NCBI RefSeq assembly: GCF_005886105.2
Contig: NZ_PNCO02000001.1
Span: 1,299,001 to 1,363,000 of the forward strand
DNA: 64,000 bases
Origin: Pseudoalteromonas galatheae
Lineage (GTDB): Bacteria > Pseudomonadota > Gammaproteobacteria > Enterobacterales > Alteromonadaceae
Direction of reading: 5' to 3'
Part shown: one piece after another, positions 28,884 to 38,802 of the stretch
How positions within the stretch are numbered: the first letter of the stretch is position 1
How the letters are laid out: each line of letters begins with the position of its first letter
Translations under genes and position numbers: made by a program
The notes under the pieces: model-generated
Told to the model about the DNA's origin: nothing
Database searches by the model: none
The model's input: only the letters and a program-made list of their open reading frames with translations

Positions 28884-29663
28884 CTAGAATGTCCACGCAA
28901 CGTGTACTTGAGGAACAGATTCGTTAGTGTCTGTACCAAGTTTGTTGCGCCAATACTGCCATTCAATACCTAACATCAACTGGCTGTTAGGCATGCCCAT
29001 CGCGTAGCCGAGATCCCATTGCAGAATTGGCTGCGCGAGCAACCAGCCTTTTACGTCATTACCAAACTCGTTCTCTCGCTCGCCAATATATTCTACGTGA
29101 CCTGTGAGGTAGAACTTTTGTTCGCCTATTGTGAAAGGGTAACCCCATGCAAGATCTATCATCCAGCTATCACTTTCCTTAGGTGCACCGCCATGGCTGA
29201 CCCCTTGGCTATCGTCTTGATAGAGAGTAAAAGTAGAAGAGAAAAAGTTGAATCCTTCAAAATTCCAGTTCACTTTGACACCAGGTAAGTATTTCATCAC
29301 CTTAGCGTCTCCAGCTGCATTGAAGCCCATTGTTAAGCTAACGTCAGCTATAGCATCAAAAGAAGACTTAAAGTCAGCAACCTTTGACATTGAGAAACTT
29401 GAATACCACTCTCCATAAAAGTCACCATCTTGGTAGCCATCAGAGAGATCATCTTTACTGTAATCGATAAAAAAGAAGTTATCACCATAGCGATAACCTG
29501 AAGCATGTTGTAGCGAATAAACGGTTGTGGTTGCTTCATTTCTGCTAAAGGGGTTTTTAAAGTCGCCGTGGTTAACGTGTAGCTGTGTTGTGCTCCAATC
29601 AGCAGCATAGCTAAGTGAGCTAAAAGCGAGTGAGGATAAAGTAACGAGCGTATTGAGTTTCAT
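28884..29663 (-). CDS. Outer-membrane channel, Tsx/OmpK family
   Basis: A 259-aa protein with a signal peptide (cleavage after SLSYA). The beta-barrel has alternating hydrophobic strands and ends in HVAWTF, a typical C-terminal aromatic residue. The segments WSTTQLHVNHG, FFFIDYSKDDLSDG and FYGEWYSSFSMSKV match the nucleoside-specific Tsx/OmpK (Channel_Tsx) family. It probably admits nucleosides. It is separated from the transporter upstream by a terminator. Confidence 0.87.
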   Translation of the reverse strand: MKLNTLVTLSSLAFSSLSYAADWSTTQLHVNHGDFKNPFSRNEATTTVYSLQHASGYRYGDNFFFIDYSKDDLSDGYQDGDFYGEWYSSFSMSKVADFKSSFDAIADVSLTMGFNAAGDAKVMKYLPGVKVNWNFEGFNFFSSTFTLYQDDSQGVSHGGAPKESDSWMIDLAWGYPFTIGEQKFYLTGHVEYIGERENEFGNDVKGWLLAQPILQWDLGYAMGMPNSQLMLGIEWQYWRNKLGTDTNESVPQVHVAWTF

Positions 29664-29700
29664 TTATTATTAATTCGGATAACATTAAAAATGAAAGTAT

Positions 29701-29727
29701 AACAAAAGCGCCCAAAGTTGGGCGCTT
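29701..29727 (-). terminator. Terminator of the NhaC-family gene
   Basis: AAGCGCCCAA and TTGGGCGCTT form a perfect stem; on the minus strand it is followed by TTGTT. Confidence 0.75.
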
Positions 29728-29739
29728 AAAATAAATAAA

Positions 29740-31053
29740 TTATGCTTTATTACTTCTCAAGCAAATAACGCCAATGGCAGTGAACGCCAGAATAAAACAG
29801 TAATAAGATGAACTAGATACATCCCAAGGGCTGATTTTAAAAGTAGCCCCAAGTAACAGTGCCTGTGCGCCATAGGGTAAAGAGCCTTGCATAACACACG
29901 CAAAAATATCCAGTAAGCTTGCAGAACGCTTAGCTGAAATTTTTCCGTCTTCAGCTAGCTTTTTAGCAACTGGACCTGCGACAATAATACTTACAGTGTT
30001 ATTTGCAATACATAGATTACTAGTTAACACTAGCGCTGCAATACCGAGTTGATCAGCAACTTGGCGGTGCCATTTTGCGATAATGCTGGTGATTTTTTGG
30101 ATCTGTTTGGCTAAAAAGTCTAGGCCACCATTGATACGAATAAATTCAGATAAACCACCAATGAACATAGAGAGCAAGAAAATCTCTTGCATATCACTAA
30201 AGCCTTTATAAATATCGTTTAAGAACGCAGCGCCTTGATAGTCACCTACAAAGCCCATACAGCCGGCAAATACGATGCCACTAAAGAGCACAACAAAAAC
30301 ATTGATACCAATCACTGCCAAGACCAAGATAAAGGCATATGGCAAAACTAATAACCAATCAAACGGCTTGGTTTCTACAACCTGCGGCTCTGGAGTTAAA
30401 AATACCAACAACAAAACAGTCAAAAATGCAGCTGGCAGGGCTATCTTAAGGTTCTCTCTAAATTTATCTTTCATTTCACAGCCTTGGGTTCGTGTGGCTG
30501 CAATTGTGGTGTCAGAAATAATAGATAGGTTATCGCCAAACATTGCACCTGATACTATAGTGCCGGCCATAAGTGCCGGATCAATTCCGGTTTTCATCGC
30601 GACTGCAACAGCAATAGGTCCAATTGCTCCAATTGTACCCATAGAGGTTCCCATTGCAGTAGAGACGACAGCAGATATAAGAAACAAGCCGGGTAATAAA
30701 AATGCCGGAGGAATAAGTGATAAACCAGCGTTAACTACAGCGTCAACGCCGCCTGTGGCACTTGCAACTGCAGAGAAAGCACCTGCTAATAAATAGATGA
30801 GGCACATGGTGATGATATTGCTGTGTCCCGCGCCTTGAATAAAAGTTTCGACACTGCGGTTGATGGTATCTTTATTAAGTAAAAAAGCGAGAACGATGGC
30901 TGGTAAAATCGCGACAGGAGCTTTTAATTGATAAAACGCATAATCAACGCCTTGCGATTGCAAATACAATCCTGCGCCAAGAAAAATCCCTACAAAGGTC
31001 AACAGCGGCAATAGTGATAGTTTTGCCTTTGTTTGATTGTAATTTGGTTGCAT
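29740..31053 (-). CDS. NhaC-superfamily transporter, probable MetT-type methionine importer
   Basis: A 437-aa membrane protein from the ATG at 31053, preceded by GGGGAG; an in-frame start at 31110 would lengthen it but has no such site. About eleven hydrophobic segments contain NhaC-family motifs (STAMGTSMGTIGAIGPIAVAVA, SGAMFGDNLSIISDTTIAA). A NhaC-superfamily member named MetT was predicted as a methionine transporter under MetJ control in comparative work on gammaproteobacteria. The AGACGTCT palindrome at 31328-31341 upstream agrees with that. Otherwise it could be a Na+/H+ or Na+/organic-acid antiporter. Copy C of the repeat lies in its leader. Confidence 0.8.
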   Translation of the reverse strand: MQPNYNQTKAKLSLLPLLTFVGIFLGAGLYLQSQGVDYAFYQLKAPVAILPAIVLAFLLNKDTINRSVETFIQGAGHSNIITMCLIYLLAGAFSAVASATGGVDAVVNAGLSLIPPAFLLPGLFLISAVVSTAMGTSMGTIGAIGPIAVAVAMKTGIDPALMAGTIVSGAMFGDNLSIISDTTIAATRTQGCEMKDKFRENLKIALPAAFLTVLLLVFLTPEPQVVETKPFDWLLVLPYAFILVLAVIGINVFVVLFSGIVFAGCMGFVGDYQGAAFLNDIYKGFSDMQEIFLLSMFIGGLSEFIRINGGLDFLAKQIQKITSIIAKWHRQVADQLGIAALVLTSNLCIANNTVSIIVAGPVAKKLAEDGKISAKRSASLLDIFACVMQGSLPYGAQALLLGATFKISPWDVSSSSYYCFILAFTAIGVICLRSNKA

Positions 31054-31113
31054 AGCACTCCCCAACAATAAAGCACAGCCAATAGTTAGCTGTAAAACCG
31101 CACAACACACCTG

Positions 31114-31275
31114 ATACCAATTGTATTAATTCTCCAACCAATTTGAAGGGTGAATTAGCATATTTGCGTCGTTAAAAATTTCTCATTTAGAACAACTAAA
31201 TAGCAAAATTTTTGCCTAGCTACTAAAGCTATTTCTCCGCTTCAAAATAGCCCTTTTACTTAATGCAATTGGTAT
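31114..31275 (+). repeat. MITE-like dispersed repeat, copy C (162 bp, internally deleted)
   Basis: Ends ATACCAATTG and CAATTGGTAT are exact 10-bp inverted repeats, the best preserved of the three. Alignment by eye to copy B shows about 48 bp missing in the middle. It lies in the leader of the MetT-like gene, between its likely operator and its start codon. Confidence 0.82.
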
Positions 31276-31327
31276 AAGATGAAAATCTCTCAACTTCAAT
31301 AGGTGAGCGAGCGCGGCAGTTTATATG

Positions 31328-31341
31328 TTTAGACGTCTAAA
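31328..31341. promoter_or_regulatory. MetJ-box-like palindrome TTTAGACGTCTAAA
   Basis: A perfect 14-bp palindrome containing the consensus met box AGACGTCT (31331-31338), with a weaker AAAGTCTA next to it. It lies about 275 bp before the MetT-like start and about 147 bp before dapB. The remaining sequence at 31054-31487 holds repeat copy C and the two divergent promoters; I see no gene in it. Confidence 0.5.
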
Positions 31342-31487
31342 GTCTAATGTTTTATTATTTTCCACTTAACTGACTATGACACACAGATACGGTAAACTCT
31401 ACTCCCGCAAAAACACATTTCCATTATCCGGTTAGCCATCGTTGCTGCCTTTCGGATAATCAATATCGCAAATAAAAAGGGTAACGT

Positions 31488-32291
31488 ATGACAAGAATAG
31501 GTATTTACGGTGCGAATGGCAGAATGGGGTTAGCATTGATAGAAGCCTGCTATTTGTCGCAAGAAGTAGAGCTGGGCAACGCTTTTGTACGAGATAGTTC
31601 ACAATATCTTGATAAAGCAGTTAATCAATTGCAGCCTCAAGCAGACGCAAATATCTGTTTTAGTTCCGAGCAAAGTAAGCTTGAAAATGTTGATGTATTA
31701 ATAGACTTTACTTTGCCAGAGGGTATGAAGCAGCATTTATCAGCTGCAATTGCCGCTAAAAAACCAATGGTGATTGGTACTACTGGACTGACAGCAAGTG
31801 AAATAGCGCAGTTGGCGGAAGCCGCAAAAGATATCCCAATTGTGTTTTCTCGAAACTATAGCGTTGGCATTAATCTGCTGCTTAATCTTGTACAAACAGC
31901 CGCTCAAAAGCTGGCTGACGACATGGATATTGAAATCTTTGAAGCGCATCATCGCAACAAAATAGACGCCCCCTCGGGAACCGCGCTCGCTATCGGAGAG
32001 GCAATTGCAGAAGCTAAAGGCTGGCAACATGATGATGTTGCGGTTTACGATCGAAGTCAAAATCATGAAGCGAAATCACAACAAGAAATCGGATATTCGG
32101 TCCTCAGAGCGGGTGATATAGTAGGCGAACATACAGCTTACTTCGCGACAATGGGGGAAAGGCTTGAATTAACACATAAAGCTGCGTCGAGACTGACCTT
32201 TGCATCAGGTGCTGTAAGGGCTGCGCAGTGGCTAAAAGATAAACCAGCAGGTCTTTACGATATGCAAGATGTGCTGGATTTAAAGAAGTAA
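31488..32291 (+). CDS. dapB: 4-Hydroxy-tetrahydrodipicolinate reductase
   Basis: A 267-aa enzyme of lysine and diaminopimelate synthesis. The NAD(P)-binding GANGRMG is at residues 8-14 and the catalytic motif HHRNKIDAPSGTAL follows FEA. DFTLPEGMKQHL is the typical middle strand. It lies upstream of carAB as in many gammaproteobacteria, but 206 bp separate it from carA, so the car genes probably have their own promoter. Confidence 0.97.
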   Translation: MTRIGIYGANGRMGLALIEACYLSQEVELGNAFVRDSSQYLDKAVNQLQPQADANICFSSEQSKLENVDVLIDFTLPEGMKQHLSAAIAAKKPMVIGTTGLTASEIAQLAEAAKDIPIVFSRNYSVGINLLLNLVQTAAQKLADDMDIEIFEAHHRNKIDAPSGTALAIGEAIAEAKGWQHDDVAVYDRSQNHEAKSQQEIGYSVLRAGDIVGEHTAYFATMGERLELTHKAASRLTFASGAVRAAQWLKDKPAGLYDMQDVLDLKK

Positions 32292-32444
32292 GTATAACAT
32301 TTTGAGGCTTTAAAACAAAAAAAGAGTTTAATGGCTTATTTTTATAATTTTTGTGATTTGTATTAGACGAAAAGGCATTCATGCTGTAGACTATAACGAA
32401 TTTGCCAAAATTTTAATAACTGCGTGTTACCAAGCGCTTTGTAG

Positions 32445-32480
32445 ACGGGATGTTGAGCGTTTTGCTTTCGCCCGTTTTTT
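32445..32480 (+). promoter_or_regulatory. Attenuator-like hairpin in the carA leader
   Basis: ACGGG (32445-32449) pairs with CCCGT (32471-32475), with an inner AGC/GCT pair, and is followed by six T residues (32475-32480). It ends six bases before the carA ribosome-binding site AGGAGG. A promoter-like TTAGAC-18-TAGACT lies at 32363-32392, and ATGCTGTAG at 32381 is too short to judge. Its closeness to carA rather than dapB suggests control of carAB instead of simple termination of dapB, but both are possible. Confidence 0.45.
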
Positions 32481-32497
32481 ACTATTAGGAGGTTAAC

Positions 32498-33634
32498 TTG
32501 ACTAAATCCGCTCTGTTAGTCCTTGAAGACGGCACGGTGTTTCGCGGTACTGCTATCGGTGCTGACGGTATGTCAGTCGGTGAGGTGGTATTTAATACGT
32601 CAATGACGGGGTATCAAGAGATCTTAACGGATCCTTCATACGCGGAACAAATCGTTACGCTTACTTACCCACATATCGGCAACACCGGTACTAACAGCGA
32701 AGATGAGGAAGCGGACAAGATCTGGGCAAAAGGCCTAGTGATCCGTGACTTACCACTGCTTGCGAGTAATTTCCGTAACGAACAATCATTGAGTGATTAC
32801 TTGAAAGAACGCAATATCTTAGGGATCGCAGATATTGATACTCGTAAACTAACTCGCATTTTACGTGATAAAGGTGCCCAAAATGGCTGTATTATCGCAG
32901 GTGACGAAGTAGACGAGCAAAAAGCGCTAGAAGCGGCGCAAGCATTCCCTGGCTTGAAAGGGATGGATTTAGCAAAAGTAGTAACAACAGAATCTCAGTT
33001 TGAATGGCGTGAATCAAGCTGGACTCTAGGCGAGGGCTTTAAAACGCTTTCTGCTGAAGAAGAAAAATTCCATGTTGTTGCGTACGATTTTGGTGTGAAA
33101 AAGAACATTCTTAGAATGTTAGTTGATAGAGGCTGTAAGTTAACCGTTGTTCCAGCAGAAACCTCCGCTGCTGATGTACTTGCATTAAACCCTGATGGTA
33201 TCTTCCTATCAAATGGTCCTGGCGACCCTGAGCCATGTACTTATGCCATTGAAGCAATCAAAGCATTTTTAGAGACAGATACACCTATTTTTGGTATTTG
33301 TTTAGGCCATCAGTTATTAGCACTCGCTTCTGGTGCGAAAACAGTAAAAATGAAGTTTGGTCACCATGGTGGTAACCACCCGGTTAAAGACTTAGATCGT
33401 GATGTTGTGATGATCACAGCACAAAACCACGGTTTTGCTGCTGACGAAGCAACGCTTCCTGATACGCTACGTGCAACGCACAAGTCACTGTTCGATGGCA
33501 CACTGCAAGGTATTCACCGTACTGATAAGCCAGCGTTTAGCTTCCAAGGTCACCCTGAAGCAAGTCCTGGTCCACATGATGCGGCACCGCTATTCGACCA
33601 TTTCATTGAATTAATGCAATCTCGCAACGCTTAA
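32498..33634 (+). CDS. carA: Carbamoyl-phosphate synthase, small (glutaminase) subunit
   Basis: A 378-aa class I glutamine amidotransferase. The nucleophile is C268 in FGICLGHQ, with the His/Glu of [11 protein letters not shown]. It supplies ammonia to CarB for carbamoyl phosphate used in pyrimidine and arginine synthesis. The start is TTG, preceded by a strong AGGAGG. It is followed by carB after 16 bp. Confidence 0.97.
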   Translation: MTKSALLVLEDGTVFRGTAIGADGMSVGEVVFNTSMTGYQEILTDPSYAEQIVTLTYPHIGNTGTNSEDEEADKIWAKGLVIRDLPLLASNFRNEQSLSDYLKERNILGIADIDTRKLTRILRDKGAQNGCIIAGDEVDEQKALEAAQAFPGLKGMDLAKVVTTESQFEWRESSWTLGEGFKTLSAEEEKFHVVAYDFGVKKNILRMLVDRGCKLTVVPAETSAADVLALNPDGIFLSNGPGDPEPCTYAIEAIKAFLETDTPIFGICLGHQLLALASGAKTVKMKFGHHGGNHPVKDLDRDVVMITAQNHGFAADEATLPDTLRATHKSLFDGTLQGIHRTDKPAFSFQGHPEASPGPHDAAPLFDHFIELMQSRNA

Positions 33635-33650
33635 TTAGACCGGAGTAATA

Positions 33651-36600
33651 ATGCCAAAACGTACCGACATAAAAAGCATTCTGATTTTGGGCGCAGGTCC
33701 AATCGTTATCGGCCAAGCATGTGAATTCGATTACTCTGGTGCTCAGGCCTGTAAAGCGCTTAGAGAAGAAGGCTATAGAGTTATTCTTGTAAACTCTAAC
33801 CCTGCGACTATCATGACTGACCCTGAAATGGCGGATGCGACTTACATTGAGCCTATTCACTGGGAAGTGGTAGAAAAGATCATCGAAAAAGAAAAGCCTG
33901 ATGCGGTGCTACCTACTATGGGTGGCCAAACAGCACTTAACTGTGCGCTAGACCTAGATAAGCACGGTGTGCTTGCTAAACATGGCGTTGAGCTAATTGG
34001 TGCGACTGCAGATGCGATTGATAAAGCGGAAAACCGTGAGCGTTTTGATGCGGCGATGAAAAATATCGGCCTAGAATGTCCTCGCGCTGAAATTGCACAC
34101 TCAATGGATGAAGCCCACGATATCTTAACTCGTATCGGGTTTCCATGTATTATTCGTCCTTCATTCACGATGGGTGGTACCGGTGGTGGTGTTGCGTATA
34201 ACATGGAAGAGTTTGACGAGATCTGTACTCGTGGTCTTGATCTGTCACCAACCAATGAGCTGCTTATCGATGAAAGCCTATTAGGCTGGAAAGAATATGA
34301 GATGGAAGTGGTTCGTGACAAAAACGACAACTGTATCATCGTATGTTCAATCGAAAACTTCGACCCAATGGGCGTACACACTGGTGATTCAATCACAGTT
34401 GCGCCAGCACAAACGCTAACTGATAAAGAATATCAAATCATGCGTAACGCCTCGATGGCGGTACTTCGTGAAATTGGTGTTGAAACGGGTGGTTCAAACG
34501 TTCAGTTTGGTGTAAACCCAGTTGATGGCCGTATGGTTATCATCGAGATGAACCCACGCGTATCACGCTCTTCTGCACTTGCGTCAAAGGCTACGGGCTT
34601 CCCGATCGCTAAAATCGCAGCCAAGCTTGCCGTAGGTTACACGCTAGATGAGCTTCAAAACGACATCACAGGTGGTGCAACTCCAGCATCATTTGAGCCG
34701 TCAATCGACTACGTAGTGACTAAGATCCCTCGTTTTAACTTCGAAAAATTCGCAGGTTCAAACGACCGTCTAACTACGCAAATGAAGTCGGTTGGTGAGG
34801 TAATGGCAATTGGTCGTAACCAACAAGAGTCATTACAAAAAGCACTACGAGGTCTAGAAGTGGGTGCAACGGGTCTGAACCCGATTGTCGCATTAGATGC
34901 GCCAAACGCAAAAGAAACGATCATTCGCGAATTGCGCGAGCCAGGTGCCGAGCGTATTTGGTATATTGCCGATGCGATGCGTCATGGCATGTCTGTCGAA
35001 GAAGTATTTGAATTAACTAAGATTGACCCTTGGTACCTAGTTCAAATCGAAGACATTTTAAAAGATGAAGCGACAATCGCTGAAGTGGGAATGGCAGGTC
35101 TAAACAAAGACTTCCTGCGTCGCTTGAAACGTAAAGGTTTCTCAGATGCTCGCATTGCCGAAATCGCGGGTGTATCAGAAAAAGAAATTCGCAAGAAGCG
35201 TCACCAGCTTGAAATCCTACCGGTTTACAAGCGTGTGGACACATGTGCTGCAGAATTTAGCTCAGACACCGCTTACATGTACTCAACGTATGATGAAGAA
35301 TGTGAAGCGAATCCTTCTGACAAAGACAAAATCATGGTTATCGGTGGCGGTCCTAACCGTATCGGTCAAGGCATCGAATTTGATTACTGCTGTGTACACG
35401 CAGCCCTTGCAATGCGTGAAGATGGCTATGAAACTATCATGGTTAACTGTAACCCGGAGACGGTTTCAACAGACTACGATACGTCTGATCGCCTATTCTT
35501 CGAGCCAATTACACTTGAAGACGTGCTGGAAATTGTCCGTGTTGAAAAGCCAAAAGGCGTGATCGTTCAGTACGGTGGCCAAACGCCACTGAAACTGGCA
35601 AGAGACCTTGAAGCGAATGGTGTTCCTGTAATTGGTACTTCTCCTGACGCCATTGACCGCGCAGAAGACCGTGAACGCTTCCAACAGCTAGTAGAGCGTC
35701 TAGATCTACTGCAACCAGAAAACGCAACAGTGACGTCACTAGAAGAAGCGGTTGCTAAATCACAAGAAATTGGCTTCCCACTGGTTGTTCGTCCATCATA
35801 CGTACTTGGTGGTCGAGCAATGGAAATCGTGTACGATGAAGACGACTTACGTCGCTACATGACAGAAGCGGTGTCTGTTTCTAATGAAGCACCAGTGCTA
35901 CTTGACCGTTTCTTGGATGATGCGATCGAAGTCGATGTAGATGCTATTTGTGACGGTGAGAACGTTATCATTGGCGGTATCATGGAACACATCGAGCAAG
36001 CGGGTGTTCACTCGGGTGACTCGGCTTGTTCATTACCAGCACACACGCTGGCGCAAGATATTCAAGACGTGATGCGTAAGCAGGTTCGCGATATGGCGCT
36101 TGAGCTAGGTGTTGTGGGTCTGATGAATACTCAGTTTGCGGTGAAAGATGGTCAAGTTTATTTGATTGAAGTTAACCCGCGTGCTGCTCGTACAGTACCA
36201 TTTGTTTCAAAAGCAACAGGCGTTGCACTTGCAAAGGTTGCGGCACGTTGTATGGTTGGTCAGTCTCTTGAAAGCCAAGGTGTAACGAAGGAAGTGATTC
36301 CTCCATATTACAGTGTAAAAGAAGTGGTATTGCCATTCGCTAAGTTCCCAGGTGTTGACCCAATGCGTGGTCCAGAGATGCGCTCGACGGGTGAAGTGAT
36401 GGGTGTTGGTGAAAACTTCGCCGAAGCATTCGCAAAAGCCCAATTAGGTGCATCAAACACTTTACCACGTGGCGGCCGCGCGCTACTATCTGTGCGTAAT
36501 GGTGATAAGGCACGCGTAGTTGAACTAGCTAAGACAATGAAAGCAATTGGATTTGAGCTAGATGCAACGAATGGTACGGCGAAAGCGCTTGAAGAAGCGG

Positions 36601-36869
36601 GTATTGAAGTACGTCGCGTAAACAAAGTATTCGAAGGCCGTCCTCATATTCTTGACCGTATCAAGAATGGTGAGTATAGCTATATCGTTAATACGACCGA
36701 AGGTCGCCAAGCTATTGAGGACTCGAAGGTGTTACGTCGTGGTGCACTTCAGCATAAGACTAACTACACCACTACGCTAAATGCAGCGTTTGCAAACTGT
36801 ACAGCGAATGAAGCTGACGACAGAAGTTCTGTAAACTCTGTTCAAGAACTACACCAGCGTTTGAACTAA
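33651..36869 (+). CDS. carB: Carbamoyl-phosphate synthase, large subunit
   Basis: 1072 aa with the two homologous ATP-grasp halves (first [17 protein letters not shown] at residues 15-31; second [15 protein letters not shown] at about 564), each with the [13 protein letters not shown] or [12 protein letters not shown] motif, and a C-terminal MGS-like allosteric domain. It forms the CarAB heterodimer with an internal ammonia tunnel. Confidence 0.98.
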   Translation: MPKRTDIKSILILGAGPIVIGQACEFDYSGAQACKALREEGYRVILVNSNPATIMTDPEMADATYIEPIHWEVVEKIIEKEKPDAVLPTMGGQTALNCALDLDKHGVLAKHGVELIGATADAIDKAENRERFDAAMKNIGLECPRAEIAHSMDEAHDILTRIGFPCIIRPSFTMGGTGGGVAYNMEEFDEICTRGLDLSPTNELLIDESLLGWKEYEMEVVRDKNDNCIIVCSIENFDPMGVHTGDSITVAPAQTLTDKEYQIMRNASMAVLREIGVETGGSNVQFGVNPVDGRMVIIEMNPRVSRSSALASKATGFPIAKIAAKLAVGYTLDELQNDITGGATPASFEPSIDYVVTKIPRFNFEKFAGSNDRLTTQMKSVGEVMAIGRNQQESLQKALRGLEVGATGLNPIVALDAPNAKETIIRELREPGAERIWYIADAMRHGMSVEEVFELTKIDPWYLVQIEDILKDEATIAEVGMAGLNKDFLRRLKRKGFSDARIAEIAGVSEKEIRKKRHQLEILPVYKRVDTCAAEFSSDTAYMYSTYDEECEANPSDKDKIMVIGGGPNRIGQGIEFDYCCVHAALAMREDGYETIMVNCNPETVSTDYDTSDRLFFEPITLEDVLEIVRVEKPKGVIVQYGGQTPLKLARDLEANGVPVIGTSPDAIDRAEDRERFQQLVERLDLLQPENATVTSLEEAVAKSQEIGFPLVVRPSYVLGGRAMEIVYDEDDLRRYMTEAVSVSNEAPVLLDRFLDDAIEVDVDAICDGENVIIGGIMEHIEQAGVHSGDSACSLPAHTLAQDIQDVMRKQVRDMALELGVVGLMNTQFAVKDGQVYLIEVNPRAARTVPFVSKATGVALAKVAARCMVGQSLESQGVTKEVIPPYYSVKEVVLPFAKFPGVDPMRGPEMRSTGEVMGVGENFAEAFAKAQLGASNTLPRGGRALLSVRNGDKARVVELAKTMKAIGFELDATNGTAKALEEAGIEVRRVNKVFEGRPHILDRIKNGEYSYIVNTTEGRQAIEDSKVLRRGALQHKTNYTTTLNAAFANCTANEADDRSSVNSVQELHQRLN

Positions 36870-36879
36870 GAAGAACAAG

Positions 36880-36899
36880 GCCAGAGCGTTAGCTCTGGC
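36880..36899 (+). other. Perfect hairpin between carB and greA
   Basis: GCCAGAGC, GTTA loop, GCTCTGGC. There is no T tract, so it is more likely an intercistronic processing or stability element than a terminator. It lies 16 bp before the greA start. Confidence 0.5.
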
Positions 36900-36915
36900 A
36901 ATGAGTGAGATACTT

Positions 36916-37392
36916 ATGCAATCAATTCCGATGACAGTACGAGGCGAAGAGCTGCTTCGTGATGAACTGAATCATTTAAAAAAAGTTGTTCGCCCGAAAA
37001 TCGTTGCCGATATTGCAGAAGCGCGTGAACACGGTGACTTGAAAGAAAATGCTGAGTACCATGCTGCACGTGAGCAGCAAGGTTTTTGTGAAGGCCGAAT
37101 TCAAGAAATTGAAGCTAAGCTTTCGACAGCACAAATCATCGACGTGACTAAAATGCAGAATAACGGCAAAGTGATTTTTGGTAGTACTGTGACTATTGTT
37201 AATGTAGATACAGACAAAGAAGTGACTTATCGTATCGTTGGTGACGACGAGGCTGATCTTAAGAACAATTTGATTTCTGTTAATTCACCGATTGCGCGTG
37301 GGTTAATCGGTAAAGAACTGGATGATACAGTGAATATTCAAACACCAAATGGTGCTGTTGAATATGAAATCATCGAAGTTGAATACAAGTAA
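36916..37392 (+). CDS. greA: Transcript cleavage factor GreA
   Basis: 158 aa, the same length as E. coli GreA, if read from the ATG at 36916 ([19 protein letters not shown]); an upstream in-frame ATG at 36901 would add five residues. The coiled-coil N-terminal domain carries the acidic tip ([20 protein letters not shown]) that enters the RNA polymerase secondary channel. The C-terminal FKBP-like domain has [25 protein letters not shown]. Confidence 0.97.
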   Translation: MQSIPMTVRGEELLRDELNHLKKVVRPKIVADIAEAREHGDLKENAEYHAAREQQGFCEGRIQEIEAKLSTAQIIDVTKMQNNGKVIFGSTVTIVNVDTDKEVTYRIVGDDEADLKNNLISVNSPIARGLIGKELDDTVNIQTPNGAVEYEIIEVEYK

Positions 37393-37400
37393 TCCTTCCT

Positions 37401-37427
37401 TTTAAAGCCCGGGTCTGCGGGCTTTAT
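37401..37427 (+). terminator. Terminator of greA
   Basis: AAAGCCCG (37404-37411) pairs with CGGGCTTT (37418-37425), then ATACT. The T run is short. Confidence 0.7.
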
Positions 37428-37559
37428 ACTATCTCAATCTTAATCATCTTATTTCGACTTTTGCAGCTGTAATGCCGTGTAATTGCCATTTCTCAAGATT
37501 CTTATAGCTTAAGATGATGCCTGTGTATTTTTTGCTATAAACACTTTTAGGAGAAATGG

Positions 37560-38165
37560 ATGTCATTTGAAGTCGACCAGTTTAAAACACAAGGGTTTGA
37601 ATTGTTTATGTCCAGTTGGAGATCTAGGTTGGCAGGTGCTGGCGCGCGGGACCTTTCCCTGGATCAACATTATTTTTGGCGTACCATGCGTAGTCGCTTT
37701 GCGATTGACCTCAGTAAGCAGAGTGAGCTTTTGCAAGGAGTGAGCTTAGCGAGATACGATACCTATCTTATTCTAACCGCTTTGTTGTACACCAATAGCT
37801 TGTACGAAAGTTCAGATTTAATTGTTGGTTATAATCTTCCGGATCATTTTTTTACCACTAATAGTTCGGAAGCTCGGCACTGCTTTTCTCGAGAGCTACT
37901 TGATTCGCTTAAGCTTACTCAGTCATTGGTCTTAGTCGATGAATATTTTGAAAATTTTGAGTTCAATACCATTGCTTATGAAAAGCTTAATGAGGATAAT
38001 CCCGTTTGGCACGATATTAGTAGCGAATTAGGCACTTTACCTAGTTTAGTAAATACCACACGCTCCGAGCACCAACTTTCCTTAAATCTATTGCATTTTG
38101 TGCCGAAACTCTTTTCTGGTAGGCAGCTTGCCGAGCAAATAAATTACTTAGCTGAGATCGAGTAG
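37560..38165 (+). CDS. Protein of unknown function (201 aa)
   Basis: I do not recognise this protein. It is soluble and acidic with no signal peptide or membrane segment, apparently alpha-helical, with an aromatic-rich middle (VDEYFENFEFNTIAYEKLN). The ATG follows a good AGGAG site. It probably forms its own transcript after the greA terminator. Confidence 0.65.
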   Translation: MSFEVDQFKTQGFELFMSSWRSRLAGAGARDLSLDQHYFWRTMRSRFAIDLSKQSELLQGVSLARYDTYLILTALLYTNSLYESSDLIVGYNLPDHFFTTNSSEARHCFSRELLDSLKLTQSLVLVDEYFENFEFNTIAYEKLNEDNPVWHDISSELGTLPSLVNTTRSEHQLSLNLLHFVPKLFSGRQLAEQINYLAEIE

Positions 38166-38312
38166 AGTGGTACACGTCTGACATAGTTTGAAACGAATTT
38201 GCTTTAGACTTTTAAAGTATACTTGTTACACTCGGATTGTTCCCAAAACCAATCAGGCACCGGTTCATAATTGGTGTTATTATGAGCCGGTATCTTTATC
38301 AGGAGAGTAACC

Positions 38313-38588
38313 ATGAGTTTATTAAAAAGCGCATTGTTTAAGACGTTGAAAAATAAGTCTACTCAGCAAGTCGCTTCAGTGGTATTGGATAAGGCACTGA
38401 AGCAGGGAAAAGAATATCTAGATTCAAGAAACACCAGCGGTGGTAACGATACAGATGAGTTGTTGTTAGGGCTGCAGCATTTGTTAGCACAAAAACCCAA
38501 TGATGGTGTTTATTCAATCACACTATCCACTTATCGAGTGAGAGTAAAAATTACTTCCGGCGCTATTTCCCATATTGATAAGATCTAA
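38313..38588 (+). CDS. Small protein of unknown function (91 aa)
   Basis: Unrecognised. The N-terminal half is basic and helical (LFKTLKNKSTQQVASVVLDK), with a Gly/Asn/Asp linker at about 40-47. The C-terminus is beta-rich (YSITLSTYRVRVKITSGAIS). The start is preceded by AGGAGAG, so expression is likely. The 10-bp hairpin at 38629-38667 may end its transcript. Confidence 0.6.
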   Translation: MSLLKSALFKTLKNKSTQQVASVVLDKALKQGKEYLDSRNTSGGNDTDELLLGLQHLLAQKPNDGVYSITLSTYRVRVKITSGAISHIDKI

Positions 38589-38628
38589 TTTATTCCACTC
38601 ACTGTAAATTTTTATTCCTCCTTTTCGT

Positions 38629-38667
38629 CAATTGGTTGGATTTTTAATCATAAAGATCAACCAATTG
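38629..38667 (+). terminator. Hairpin CAATTGGTTG/CAACCAATTG after the 91-aa gene
   Basis: Ten-base perfect arms around a 19-base loop. No T tract follows, so the terminator call is uncertain. Its inner bases resemble the ends of the dispersed repeat (CAATTGG), but no other part of the repeat is present. Confidence 0.35.
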
Positions 38668-38802
38668 GATGTATGTATAAGCTACGACTTTCCCTTTGGA
38701 TATCCGTTTTTAAGATTATGATGGCTTGTCCGTCGATCCACTATTCCATAAAGTTATATAAAATATATTGTATACATTGTAATTTTAGTGTTAAAAACCT
38801 AT

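Noticed and set aside
30275..30796. 173-codon plus-strand frame opposite the NhaC-family gene
   Set aside because: Its Lys/Thr/Ala/Ile-rich translation is what results from reading a membrane-protein gene backwards; there is no ribosome-binding site and no neighbour in that direction.
33857..34396. Long open reading frame (179 codons) on the minus strand inside carB
   Set aside because: It lies entirely opposite a highly conserved enzyme gene, has low-complexity Ser/Ile-rich content typical of antisense frames, and no ribosome-binding site or family similarity was seen.
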